A DNA stretch of 57,048 bases from Nanobdellota archaeon (GCA_022565615.1 JAIUMM010000007.1:1-57048); one strand, 5' to 3'. Counted from the stretch's first letter, positions 8,289 to 16,101 are shown. Notes: generated by a model from the sequence alone, not told the origin. Program-made: numbers and translations.

Positions 8289-8302
8289 AAACATTAATGT
8301 TT
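8289..8302. promoter_or_regulatory. Palindrome AAACATTAATGTTT upstream of antitoxin-like ORF
   Basis: A perfect 14-nt inverted repeat begins 3 nt before the ATG at 8286. Antitoxins commonly bind palindromes over their own start region, so this is a candidate autoregulatory operator (inference). AT-rich palindromes also arise by chance in this sequence. Confidence 0.4.
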
Positions 8303-8381
8303 AGAGATGACTTAAAAATTTTATGAAGATTACATTTTAGAATTAGAAACATTTCTAAAATAAAATACATAAGACTCTTTT

Positions 8382-9593
8382 TTACTTAACATTAAAAGGA
8401 AAAAATGTCTTTTTCAAATCTTGCCTTGCAAAAGATAAAAGTTTAAAATCTCCTTCATACATTTTAGAAATTTTCTCAATATTTTTAAAATCAGAACTTT
8501 TTAAAGAAGTCTTATATTTTAATTTATACCCAATAAGTTTTTTATTATCTTCAATAATAAAGTCAATCTCACTTCCTTTTTTATCTTGCCAGTATGAAAT
8601 TTTATTATATTTGTATAGTAATTGAAGTAATAAAAAAGACTCTAGTAAACTCCCTTTATCTTGTCTTAAATGAACACCATTAAAATTTTTTTGAAAATGA
8701 TTACAAACACCTGAGTCAATAAAGTACACTTTAAACATTTTAACTAACTCCTTACTCTTATTAGTAAAGTATGGCCTTACAATTTTAATAACAAATGTTT
8801 CTTCTAAAATTTCTAAATATTTAAGTACCATATGTTGAGATATCTTCAATTGCTCAGAAACATCAAGAACATTTAATTTACCACCATTATTAATTGCAAT
8901 ATATTCAATTAATCGTTTTACTCCTACAATTTCTTCAACTTGAAGATAATCCCTTAATTCTCTTTTAATAAATAAATCAAAAATAGACTCTAAATATCTC
9001 ACTTTCTCAGCTTTTTCTTGCAGAGTAACTTCAATATATCCTCCATAAATTAGATATTCCTCAAATAACTCTATAAAGTTAGAATTTAGATGTGAAAACT
9101 CTAATTCTAAAGATTTATATTTATTAAATACATTAATATCAAAATTCTTTAATCTTAGAAATTCCTCAAAACTTAAAGAATATAAATGATGAACAAACTT
9201 TCTACCAGCTAAACTCTCTTGAATAGAATTTAATATTGCAAGAGAAGAAGAGCCTGAAGCGTATATTTTTATATTTTGATGATTATCATATATATTTTTA
9301 AAAATCTTACTCATAGTAGAATATCTTTGAAATTCATCTAAAAAAACATAGAAATTTTTAGAACTATTTTCTTCATATCCTTGTAATTTTAAATAAGAAA
9401 TACAATTAGAGTATGTATTCACTTTTTCAAAATTTTCAAGAACATCTAAGTCTAAATACACTCCTTTTAATTCATGAGCCAATTGTTTTAAAATAGTAGT
9501 TTTACCCACTTGCCTAGGTCCAATTATTATTGAAACTTTTTTAGAATCTTTTTCCCTAAGTAACGTAAAATACAAATCTCTTTTAAAATCCAT
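8382..9593 (-). CDS. AAA_14/DUF4143-type ATPase
   Basis: A 403-residue protein with Walker A GPRQVGKT (25-32), Walker B VFLDEFQR (83-90) and sensor-like YASGSSSL. The LAGR and LYSLSFEEFL stretch that follows is a hallmark of the AAA_14 ATPases. A winged-helix-like middle leads into a PD-(D/E)XK-like C-terminal half (YWQDKKGSEIDFII, then KLIGYKLKYK), as in DUF4143. Such ATPases (COG1373) are abundant, mobile-like and of unclear function in archaea. It is a single gene with its own upstream palindrome and is flanked by the broken antitoxin-like ORF and galE. Confidence 0.88.
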   Translation of the reverse strand: MDFKRDLYFTLLREKDSKKVSIIIGPRQVGKTTILKQLAHELKGVYLDLDVLENFEKVNTYSNCISYLKLQGYEENSSKNFYVFLDEFQRYSTMSKIFKNIYDNHQNIKIYASGSSSLAILNSIQESLAGRKFVHHLYSLSFEEFLRLKNFDINVFNKYKSLELEFSHLNSNFIELFEEYLIYGGYIEVTLQEKAEKVRYLESIFDLFIKRELRDYLQVEEIVGVKRLIEYIAINNGGKLNVLDVSEQLKISQHMVLKYLEILEETFVIKIVRPYFTNKSKELVKMFKVYFIDSGVCNHFQKNFNGVHLRQDKGSLLESFLLLQLLYKYNKISYWQDKKGSEIDFIIEDNKKLIGYKLKYKTSLKSSDFKNIEKISKMYEGDFKLLSFARQDLKKTFFPFNVK

Positions 9594-9629
9594 ATATTAT
9601 ATATGAAGTACTATTTTAAAAACTTTTCC

Positions 9630-9671
9630 AAAATAGTTCGAACTATTTTAGACAGCATTTGAAAATAGTTC
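9630..9671. promoter_or_regulatory. Palindrome AAAATAGTTCGAACTATTTT plus a third half-site
   Basis: A perfect 20-nt inverted repeat spans 9630-9649, 37 nt upstream of the ATPase ATG, and a further direct copy of the half-site AAAATAGTTC is at 9662-9671. The spacing suits an operator overlapping the promoter of the ATPase gene. The hairpin followed by T-rich sequence could instead act in the 3' region of galE, whose stop is at 9677 on the same strand. Confidence 0.6.
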
Positions 9672-9676
9672 TTTTT

Positions 9677-10630
9677 TTACTTCCTCTTATGCCACTTATA
9701 AGCACTTGAAATAATATCTTCAATAGAGTATGTAATTTTAAACCCAAGTTCATTAGAAATTTTCTGTGAACTTGCAACCAAACGAGCAGGATCACCCTTA
9801 CGCCTATCACTTACAATAACTTTAAAATTAACACCACTTATTTTTTTACACAACTCAATAATCTCCTTAACACTATATCCTCTCTCACTTCCCACATTAT
9901 ACACATTAAAACCATTTACATGTTTAAGAGCTAAATGATGTGCTTGAGCCAAATCTAACACATGCACATAATCTCTTACACACGTACCATCTGGCGTATC
10001 ATAATTTTCACCAAAAATAGAAATACTCTCACGAAGCCCAAGAGCAGTAAACAATACCAAAGGAATCAAATGAGTCTCAGGAGAGTGCCACTCACCAACA
10101 TCATACCCAGCACCTGAAGCATTAAAATATCTCAACACCGTACAATTAAAACCATACGCACGAACATACTCCTTTAAAATCTCCTCAACCATCAGTTTAC
10201 TCTTCCCATACGCATTAATAGGTCCAATTTCACTATCCTCACTTAGTACCAAATCCTCACAATCTCCATACACAGCAGCAGTTGATGAGAACACCAAATC
10301 TTTAACACCAAACTCTCTCATCACTTTTAGCACATTTAACGTACCACTTACATTATTCACAAAATATTTCTCAGGTTCATGCACAGATTCTCCAGCCTCA
10401 ATGAATGCTGCAAAATGAATTACAGATGAAATATCATGCACTTTAAACACAGACCTTACATGTTCAATATGTAAAATATCGCCCTCAACATACGAACAAT
10501 TTACAAACTCCTTATGCCCATTTGAAAAATTATCAAATACAATACACTCAACTCCTCTTTCTTGTAAATACCTAATAGTGTGTGAGCCAATATATCCAGC
10601 CCCTCCAATAACTAAAACCTTTTTTCCCAT
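9677..10630 (-). CDS. galE: UDP-glucose 4-epimerase
   Basis: A 317-residue extended SDR enzyme that interconverts UDP-glucose and UDP-galactose, supplying donors for the glycosyltransferases nearby. GGAGYIGS (9-16) binds NAD, SSTAAVYG (115-122) provides the catalytic Ser/Thr, and YGKSK (141-145) holds the Tyr-Lys pair. LRYFNASGA and CVRDYVHVLDLA are GalE-specific. Length is close to the family norm of 320-340. It lies 24 nt downstream of the DUF2304 gene on the same strand, and the GT2-DUF2304-galE order suggests one cell-envelope operon. C-ending codons (CAC, TAC) are more frequent than in the flanking accessory genes. An epimerase for another NDP-sugar is possible. Confidence 0.93.
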   Translation of the reverse strand: MGKKVLVIGGAGYIGSHTIRYLQERGVECIVFDNFSNGHKEFVNCSYVEGDILHIEHVRSVFKVHDISSVIHFAAFIEAGESVHEPEKYFVNNVSGTLNVLKVMREFGVKDLVFSSTAAVYGDCEDLVLSEDSEIGPINAYGKSKLMVEEILKEYVRAYGFNCTVLRYFNASGAGYDVGEWHSPETHLIPLVLFTALGLRESISIFGENYDTPDGTCVRDYVHVLDLAQAHHLALKHVNGFNVYNVGSERGYSVKEIIELCKKISGVNFKVIVSDRRKGDPARLVASSQKISNELGFKITYSIEDIISSAYKWHKRK

Positions 10631-10654
10631 TTTTTTCCCTCTCTCTTTTTATCT

Positions 10655-11056
10655 TTATTTATGTTTACTCTTCTTATTTTCATCCTTAGAACTATCACTT
10701 TTAGAACTATCATTCTTAAAATTACTCTTAATTTCAAATTTCAAAAACGCAACCTCACGCACAAGCTTAGTCATCTCTTGCCTTTGAAAATCAACAACTC
10801 TATACATCTCAAAGACAACAACAAATAGCACCAATATCCAAATTACAAGTATTGCAAGAACAACATTTACAACACCAACACTGAGTTCAATAAATTCTAA
10901 AATTTGAGGAAATAAACTCAGCACCATTACAAGAACATATATTTTCAATAAACTAATTTCATACAATACATGTAATCTTTTACCTGAAAAAATTCTATAT
11001 AATATATAAAGTCCAAGAATAATAGTTGCAAAAATAATAATAAAAACATTAATCAT
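10655..11056 (-). CDS. DUF2304-type small membrane protein
   Basis: A 133-residue protein from the ATG at 11056; the ORF-track start at 11077 is a TTG. Three hydrophobic segments (MINVFIIIFATIILGLYILY, KIYVLVMVLSLF, VVNVVLAILVIWILVLFVVV) are followed by a cytoplasmic helix (RQEMTKLVREVAFLK) and a charged Ser/Lys tail. This is the usual layout of DUF2304 proteins, which accompany DPM1-like GT2 enzymes. A TATA-like CTTTATAAAT at about 11078-11087 lies 26 nt before this ATG, which supports a leaderless start. It probably helps the adjacent glycosyltransferase dock or flip its lipid-linked product (inference). Confidence 0.8.
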   Translation of the reverse strand: MINVFIIIFATIILGLYILYRIFSGKRLHVLYEISLLKIYVLVMVLSLFPQILEFIELSVGVVNVVLAILVIWILVLFVVVFEMYRVVDFQRQEMTKLVREVAFLKFEIKSNFKNDSSKSDSSKDENKKSKHK

Positions 11057-11117
11057 ACTATTTTCATAGCAACTCAATTTATAAAGTTAACTCATCTAAA
11101 AACACAATACATCAAAC

Positions 11118-11807
11118 TTACTTCAACATAAATCTCACAATCATCTTAAATCCATTAAAAATATTTTGACCATGCTCTTTTTCAAGTGAATGTTTAGAAT
11201 AATGAACACCAATTGGAACCTCTTTAATTGACAAATTATGTCTATAACACTCTCCTAGTATCTCTGAGCAGAATTCAAATCTATCAAATGTAATCTTAAT
11301 TGAATGAAGAGCTTTTTTATTCAACACTTTAAACCCACTTTGAGAATCATACACAAATACACCAAAAAAAAACCACGTAATTATAGAACCAATAGAATTT
11401 GCAACTCTTCTAGAAAAAGGCATACCAGTTCTATGTTTTCCAATCATTCTTGAACCAATTACAACATCACTCTTCTCTTTAAATCTGAGCAACTTAGAAA
11501 TTTCTAAAGGATTATGTTGCAAATCAGCATCAATTAACACTAAATATTCAACATTTCTTCTCTTTGCAATTTCAATTAACGTAGAAGTAGCACCACCAGC
11601 TCCTCTATTTATAGGTAAACTAATCACATCAACACCTAACTCTTCAACAATTTGAGCAGTATTGTCTGTTGAACAATCATCAACAACTACAATATTTAAA
11701 AAACCAGCCTCTTTAATTTTAGAAATAGTTTGAGCAATAACAGGCCCTTCATTGTATGCTGGAATACCAATTAAAATAGACGAACTAAACTCACTTTTTT
11801 CACTCAT
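11118..11807 (-). CDS. GT2 polyprenyl-phosphate glycosyltransferase (DPM1-like)
   Basis: A 229-residue protein from the ATG at 11807; the 11816 start in the track is TTG. ILIGIPAYNEG opens the GT-A fold, IVVVDDCSTDNT is the nucleotide-binding loop, LIDADLQHNP holds the DAD metal motif and VIGSRMIG follows, all typical of dolichol-phosphate mannosyl/glucosyltransferases. FGVFVYDSQSGFKVLN matches the conserved DSQSGF region of this group. There is no C-terminal membrane pair; the DUF2304 protein next door may substitute. Its ATG lies 26 nt from a palindromic TATA box shared with the divergent tRNA-Tyr. The sugar transferred is unknown. Confidence 0.88.
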   Translation of the reverse strand: MSEKSEFSSSILIGIPAYNEGPVIAQTISKIKEAGFLNIVVVDDCSTDNTAQIVEELGVDVISLPINRGAGGATSTLIEIAKRRNVEYLVLIDADLQHNPLEISKLLRFKEKSDVVIGSRMIGKHRTGMPFSRRVANSIGSIITWFFFGVFVYDSQSGFKVLNKKALHSIKITFDRFEFCSEILGECYRHNLSIKEVPIGVHYSKHSLEKEHGQNIFNGFKMIVRFMLK

Positions 11808-11826
11808 AAAAAACAAAAAATCATAA

Positions 11827-11838
11827 TATTTATAAACT
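11827..11838. promoter_or_regulatory. TATA box between DPM1-like GT2 and tRNA-Tyr
   Basis: ATATTTATAAAC lies about 26 nt from the GT2 ATG on the minus strand and about 34 nt before the first base of tRNA-Tyr on the plus strand. Archaeal transcription starts about 25-30 nt from TATA, so this near-palindromic box could serve both directions. The GT2 mRNA would then be leaderless. Confidence 0.6.
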
Positions 11839-11866
11839 CTTCGTAATTCATTTAATCTATTGAGAC

Positions 11867-12028
11867 CCTCGCTTAGCTCAGTGGTAGAGCATTCGGCTGT
11901 AAAATGTTACTTTGACAGGTCAACACCATTATGAATAGACATAATGGTGACTTGGATGAAAAAGAACCAGCAAATGTTTAAATCATGCAGTACCCGAAGT
12001 GTCCCTGGTTCAAGTCCGGGAGCGGGGA
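11867..12028 (+). tRNA. tRNA-Tyr (GUA) with a 90-nt intron
   Basis: Exon 1 is 11867-11902 and exon 2 is 11993-12028. The acceptor stem CCTCGCT pairs with AGCGGGG and carries the C1-G72 pair typical of archaeal tRNA-Tyr; the discriminator is A. The anticodon stem is TTCGG/CCGAA with loop CUGUAAC, anticodon GUA. The T arm is CCTGG/CCGGG with loop TTCAAGT. CCA is not encoded. The 37/38 intron makes a bulge-helix-bulge: CTGU pairs with intron GCAG, with bulges AAA and TAC. It is the first of three tRNAs upstream of the RNA polymerase operon. Confidence 0.93.
11903..11992 (+). other. tRNA-Tyr intron
   Basis: The 90-nt intron lies after position 37, the canonical archaeal site, and is long for this site. 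It contains a 10-bp perfect hairpin, CACCATTATG with CATAATGGTG around a 6-nt loop, and a small TTGA/TCAA stem before it. The splicing endonuclease would cut in the two 3-nt bulges. No convincing box C and box D pair was found, so a guide RNA role is not supported. Confidence 0.85.
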
Positions 12029-12098
12029 CTTAAAAATTCACAATAATACATACTGCAAATATAAGTACCTCTCAATACAAATTAAAAACATATAGGTT

Positions 12099-12173
12099 GC
12101 CCAAATAGTGTAGTCCGGCCTATCATGCGGCCCTGTCGAGGCCGCGACCCGAGTTCGAATCTCGGTTTGGGCG
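12099..12173 (+). tRNA. tRNA-Asp (GUC)
   Basis: Acceptor stem GCCCAAA/TTTGGGC with discriminator G, anticodon stem CGGCC/GGCCG and loop CUGUCGA, giving anticodon GUC. T arm CCGAG/CTCGG with loop TTCGAAT. It has no intron and no encoded CCA. It lies 70 nt after tRNA-Tyr. Confidence 0.95.
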
Positions 12174-12194
12174 TAACTTTTCAATTATTTTGAT

Positions 12195-12269
12195 GAGCTG
12201 TTAGCTCAGTCTGGTTAGAGCACTGGACTTTTAATCCAGGTGTCGCGGGTTCGAATCCCGTACGGCTCA
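12195..12269 (+). tRNA. tRNA-Lys (UUU)
   Basis: Acceptor stem GAGCTGT/ACGGCTC (with one G-U pair) and discriminator A. Anticodon stem CTGGA/TCCAG with loop CUUUUAA, anticodon UUU. T arm CGGGT/ATCCCG-type stem with TTCGAAT loop. No intron and no encoded CCA. It is 21 nt after tRNA-Asp and precedes the rpoH operon. Confidence 0.95.
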
Positions 12270-12279
12270 TTAATTAAAT

Positions 12280-12321
12280 AAACCTAATGAGGTTTTAAGA
12301 AAATAAGATTTATTCTTATTT
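12280..12321 (+). terminator. Two tandem hairpins between tRNA-Lys and rpoH
   Basis: AAACCT-AATG-AGGTTT (12280-12295) is followed directly by AAATAAGA-TTTAT-TCTTATTT (12301-12321). They may mark the 3' end of the tRNA transcript or form a leader structure of the RNA polymerase operon. The T content downstream is modest, so the terminator call is tentative. Confidence 0.4.
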
Positions 12322-12379
12322 CTCTAGCTCATTATTTTATTGTTGAATACAATTATGCATAATTAACAAACAACTAAAA

Positions 12380-12610
12380 ATGGTTACATCTACAAATTTT
12401 CTAATTCCTCCTCACAGAAAACTATCTTCAGAGGAAATTACACAAGTTTTACAAAAGTACGCTATTTCTAAGGAAAATCTTCCTAAAATTAGTATTAAGG
12501 ATCCAGCTCTTTCAATGTTTGATTTAAATGTTGTAAGTGGAGATGTTGTTGAAGTTACAAGAACAAGTTTTGCAGGAAAAAAGCCGTATTATCGGTTGGT
12601 GGTATCTTAA
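12380..12610 (+). CDS. rpoH: DNA-directed RNA polymerase subunit H
   Basis: A 76-residue protein equivalent to the C-terminal domain of eukaryotic Rpb5. LIPPHRKLSSEEI near the start and LPKISIKDPAL in the middle are conserved in archaeal subunit H, and the tail SFAGKKPYYRLVV is its signature. H forms part of the lower jaw of RNA polymerase near downstream DNA. It is the first gene of the rpoH-B''-B'-A'-A'' operon and is separated from B'' by a single base. Length is typical for archaeal H (75-85 residues). Confidence 0.97.
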   Translation: MVTSTNFLIPPHRKLSSEEITQVLQKYAISKENLPKISIKDPALSMFDLNVVSGDVVEVTRTSFAGKKPYYRLVVS

Positions 12611-12611
12611 A

Positions 12612-14105
12612 ATGAACAAAAATGCATCAAAAAACAGAATCGTCTTAAAATCTTATTTTCAAGACAACTCAGTAGTTGAGAGTCAAATCAAATCTTATAA
12701 CTACTTTGTAAGAGAAGGACTTCAAGAAATTATTATGGGATTTGATAAATCAAATGTACCTGAATATTTACATGAAGTATATGACGAAGTTAATTTAAAA
12801 ATTGAAGGAGTAGAATTAGGAACTCCTGAACATATTGAAGTTGATGGTTCAAAAACAAAACTCACACCTCAAATTGCAAGAATGAGAGGAATTACATACT
12901 CAGCTCCTCTAGTACTTAAACTCTCAACAACAATTGGATCTCAAAATGACACCTTTGAAGTTCAAATTGCAAGACTTCCAATTTTATTAAAATCAGATTA
13001 CTGTGTACTGCATGGAAAATCTTTTGAAGAATTAATTGAAGTAGGAGAAGACCCTTATGAACCAGGAGGTTACTTTATTGTAAATGGAACAGAAAAAGTA
13101 GTAGTATTAATGGAAGATTTGGCTTTAAATAAATTCTTTGTTGAAGATATTACAGCAGATGAACCAATTGGTAAAATGTTCTCAGAAAGAGGAGTGTATA
13201 AAAGTCTTCAAGAAATTAAATTACAAAAAGATGGAGGTTATGTATATACATTTGGAAACTTTAAAAACATCCCAATTTTTTTATTAATAAAAGCACTCTC
13301 TCAAATGAGCGATAGAGATATTGTACAATTATTAAATGTAACAGATAGTGACGTATTATTTCAATTATCAGAATACTCCAAATTTAATGAAAAAGATGAT
13401 TTATATGAATTAATTGGAAAAAAATTTGGACTTTTAGGTAATATGAAAGAAAAGGATGATAGAATTAATTTTTATTTAGATAACTTTGTATTGCCTCATG
13501 TTGGGACTGTGCCAGAAGCTAGACAAAAAAAAGCAGAATTAATTTGTAAATTATTTAGAAAATATTATTTAACACTTCAAGGAATTAATGAAATTGATGA
13601 TAAAGATAGTTCAGCTAATAAAAGAGTAAAATTAGTAGGACAATTATTTGAACAAATGTTTGTTGGAAATTTTCAAGAGTTAATTGTAGATATTTTAACA
13701 AATTTTCAAAGAATGATTAAAAGAAATAGATTCTCCTCAATGAGAATTATTATTAGAGAACAATTACTTACTCAAAAAATTAATTCAGCTCTAGCTGTTG
13801 GAACATGGTCTGATGGAAGAAAAGGTGTTGCACAATACCTAAAAAGAGGTAATTATTTTGATATGCTCTCACACGTTACAAGAGTAGTGTCCCCACTTTC
13901 AACTTCACAAGAAAATTTCTTAGCAAGAGAATTACACCCAACACAATATGGAAGATTATGTCCAGTTGAAACACCAGAAGGACACAGTATTGGACTTAGA
14001 AAAAATTTAGCAATTATGACAGATGTTACATTTAAACAAGCTCTAAAAGAGAATGAAGAATTAATTGAGCAAATGAAACAAATTGGAATGGAGGGATTAT
14101 TATAA
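12612..14105 (+). CDS. rpoB2: DNA-directed RNA polymerase subunit B'' (N-terminal half of the second-largest subunit)
   Basis: A 497-residue protein. The track start at 12537 lies inside rpoH; the ATG at 12612, one base after the rpoH stop, is the sensible start and gives MNKNASKNR. YFVREGLQEII, MRGITYSAPL, LPILLKSDYC, PGGYFIVNGTEKV and the fork-loop/rifampicin-pocket region near the end (SPLSTSQENF, HPTQYGRLCPVETPEG) are B-subunit landmarks. It ends at the natural B''/B' split site used by many archaea with two B genes. Together with B' it forms the lobe, protrusion and active-centre wall of the polymerase. Confidence 0.97.
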   Translation: MNKNASKNRIVLKSYFQDNSVVESQIKSYNYFVREGLQEIIMGFDKSNVPEYLHEVYDEVNLKIEGVELGTPEHIEVDGSKTKLTPQIARMRGITYSAPLVLKLSTTIGSQNDTFEVQIARLPILLKSDYCVLHGKSFEELIEVGEDPYEPGGYFIVNGTEKVVVLMEDLALNKFFVEDITADEPIGKMFSERGVYKSLQEIKLQKDGGYVYTFGNFKNIPIFLLIKALSQMSDRDIVQLLNVTDSDVLFQLSEYSKFNEKDDLYELIGKKFGLLGNMKEKDDRINFYLDNFVLPHVGTVPEARQKKAELICKLFRKYYLTLQGINEIDDKDSSANKRVKLVGQLFEQMFVGNFQELIVDILTNFQRMIKRNRFSSMRIIIREQLLTQKINSALAVGTWSDGRKGVAQYLKRGNYFDMLSHVTRVVSPLSTSQENFLARELHPTQYGRLCPVETPEGHSIGLRKNLAIMTDVTFKQALKENEELIEQMKQIGMEGLL

Positions 14106-14106
14106 A

Positions 14107-14166
14107 ATGAGAAAAAATAATGTAAACAATATTTTTAGCATCCCAATTTACGGAGGTAAATTGTAA
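14107..14166 (+). CDS. Possible 19-codon ORF between rpoB'' and rpoB'
   Basis: An ATG one base after the rpoB'' stop opens a frame ending at TAA one base before the rpoB' ATG (MRKNNVNN...YGGKL). The tight one-base spacing on both sides matches the coupling used elsewhere in this operon. It could be a translated spacer that carries ribosomes to rpoB', since the B' ribosome-binding site lies inside it. No homologue is recognised and a chance ORF is quite possible. Confidence 0.25.
   Translation: MRKNNVNNIFSIPIYGGKL
14152..14157 (+). promoter_or_regulatory. Shine-Dalgarno GGAGGT before rpoB'
   Basis: GGAGGT lies 10 nt before the ATG at 14168. Together with GGAGGA before rpoA' (16084-16089) and GGAGGT before the 49266 gene, it shows that internal operon genes can use SD initiation, while first genes often look leaderless. 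Confidence 0.8.
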
Positions 14167-14167
14167 A

Positions 14168-16099
14168 ATGGCTGATATTTTTGTAAATGATGTATATAAA
14201 GGAACATGTAAAGATGGTCAAAAATTTGTTAAAGAATTTAGAGCAAAAAGAAGAAGAGGAGAAATTGAATCTCAGTACAATATTTATCACAAAACTGATT
14301 TAGATTTTGTATATGTAGAAGGAACTCCTGGAAGAATTAGAAGACCTTTAATTATTGTTGAGAATGGAGTTTCAAAATTAACTGATGACATTTTAAAACA
14401 ACTTGAAAATAAAGAAATTTCATTTAATGATTTACTTGTAAATGAAGTAATTGAATATGTTGATGCTCTAGAAGAACATGATTGTTATGTTGCATTAAAT
14501 GAAAGTGAATTAACTACTGAACATACTCATTTAGAAATTTCACCAACAACAATTTTTGGAATTAATACTGCAACAATGCCATTTTCAGAACACGATGAAC
14601 CTTCACGTTTAATGAGAGGACAAAAAACAGTAAAACAAGCAGTTGGAATGTATGCTCTTAATTATTTAAAAAGAAAAGAAACAGATAGACATTTATTAAT
14701 TGCACCTCAAAGACCTTTAACACAAACTCATATTTATGATTTATTAGGATTTGAATCACACCCAGCTGGACAAAATTTAATTGTTGCAGTTATGAGTTAT
14801 GAAGGATATAACATGGATGATGGTTTAATTTTAAATCAATCATCAATTGAAAGAGGACTTGAGAGGTCAGTTTATTACAAATTACATGTAGCTTCAGAGT
14901 TAAAATATCCAGGAGGAATGGAAGATAAAATTACTCTTCCAACTCAAGATATTAAAGGATATAGACTTGAAGAAGATTATAGATTACTTGAAGGAGATGG
15001 AATTATTTCACTAGGTTCATACGTAACAACAAGTGATGTAATTATTGGAAAAGTATCACCTCCAAGATTTGTAGAAGAATTAGAAGGATTTGGGCAAATG
15101 GTAAATTTAAACGTAGATTCATCAGTTGCACTAAAAGAAGATGAATACGGAACAGTCTCAGCTGTATATATTGTTGAGAATCAACCAGGTGAAAAAGAGG
15201 TAAATATTGTAATTAGAGACCCAAGAGAGCCAATTGTTGGAGATAAATTTGCATCAAGACACGGACAAAAAGGAATTGTTGGTGGAACATTTAAACAAAG
15301 TGATATGCCATTTTCAGAAAATGGAATTGTACCTGATGCTATTTTCTCACCACACTCAATTCCTTCACGTAAAACAGTATCTCACGTAATGGAAGTTTTA
15401 TCTGGAAAAGTTGCAGCTCTTAGAGGAGAGTATGTTGATGCTAATCCCTTTGATGGTGAAAAAGAAATGGACTTACGAGCTGAACTTGAGAGTTATGGAT
15501 TTAATTCAACAGGAACAGAAGTAATGTATGATCCAAGAACTGGTAAAAAAATGAAAGCAGAGATTTATTTAGGTTCTTTGTATTATTTAAGATTAAATCA
15601 CCAAGTAAGTTCAAAATTACAAGCAAGGGGAACAGGACCGGTTCAACTTTTAACAAGACAACCAGCAGAAGGAAGAATGAGAGGAGGAGGTTTAAAACTT
15701 GGAGAGATGGAGAAAGATGCTCTATTATCACACGGAGCCTCATTACTTCTAAAAGAGAGGTTCTCCTCAGATCAGACAACTGCTCTAGTATGTCAAGAAT
15801 GTGGTTACTTTGCTGACCCATTTTTATTTAATTATAGATCAAAGTGTCCAATTTGTAATAGTACACGATTTGATGAAGTAGAAGTAGCATATGCGTTTAA
15901 GTTATTTATGAACGAGTTACGTTCACTTGGAATTAATCCAACATTTGGAGTTCGTGACAAATTCTTTGAAGATGTAAATACAAACAAATCAAATGATTCA
16001 ACTCTTACATATAATCCAATTGAAGCTACTACTCAAACAGAAGAAGAAGAAGAGGAAGAAGAAACATATAATGTTTCAAATAAAGGAGGAAATAATTAA
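14168..16099 (+). CDS. rpoB1: DNA-directed RNA polymerase subunit B' (C-terminal half of the second-largest subunit)
   Basis: A 643-residue protein starting MADIFVNDVYKG, the usual B' start. Core motifs include SYEGYNMDDGLI, GDKFASRHGQKGI (hybrid binding), PHSIPSRKT and the switch region GGGLKLGEMEKDAL. A zinc-binding pair CQEC...CPIC sits near residues 543-566. The C-terminus carries an extra acidic tail of about 40 residues with a run of glutamates (TEEEEEEEE), unlike typical B'. It starts after an SD site 62 nt behind B'' and ends 2 nt before rpoA'. Beyond that acidic extension nothing is unusual. Confidence 0.97.
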   Translation: MADIFVNDVYKGTCKDGQKFVKEFRAKRRRGEIESQYNIYHKTDLDFVYVEGTPGRIRRPLIIVENGVSKLTDDILKQLENKEISFNDLLVNEVIEYVDALEEHDCYVALNESELTTEHTHLEISPTTIFGINTATMPFSEHDEPSRLMRGQKTVKQAVGMYALNYLKRKETDRHLLIAPQRPLTQTHIYDLLGFESHPAGQNLIVAVMSYEGYNMDDGLILNQSSIERGLERSVYYKLHVASELKYPGGMEDKITLPTQDIKGYRLEEDYRLLEGDGIISLGSYVTTSDVIIGKVSPPRFVEELEGFGQMVNLNVDSSVALKEDEYGTVSAVYIVENQPGEKEVNIVIRDPREPIVGDKFASRHGQKGIVGGTFKQSDMPFSENGIVPDAIFSPHSIPSRKTVSHVMEVLSGKVAALRGEYVDANPFDGEKEMDLRAELESYGFNSTGTEVMYDPRTGKKMKAEIYLGSLYYLRLNHQVSSKLQARGTGPVQLLTRQPAEGRMRGGGLKLGEMEKDALLSHGASLLLKERFSSDQTTALVCQECGYFADPFLFNYRSKCPICNSTRFDEVEVAYAFKLFMNELRSLGINPTFGVRDKFFEDVNTNKSNDSTLTYNPIEATTQTEEEEEEEETYNVSNKGGNN

Positions 16100-16101
16100 A
16101 A

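Noticed and set aside
8185-8370. 61-residue ORF from the track as a gene
   Set aside because: The upstream half is hydrophobic junk before the better ATG at 8286, and the reading frame continues past TAG; treated as an interrupted antitoxin-like gene.
11903-11992. Box C/D guide RNA in the tRNA-Tyr intron
   Set aside because: TGAAAAA and GGATGAAA only loosely resemble box C, and no matching box D pair was found.
12537-12611. Upstream 25-codon extension of rpoB'' in the ORF track
   Set aside because: It lies inside rpoH in another frame; the ATG at 12612 immediately after the rpoH stop gives the natural start.
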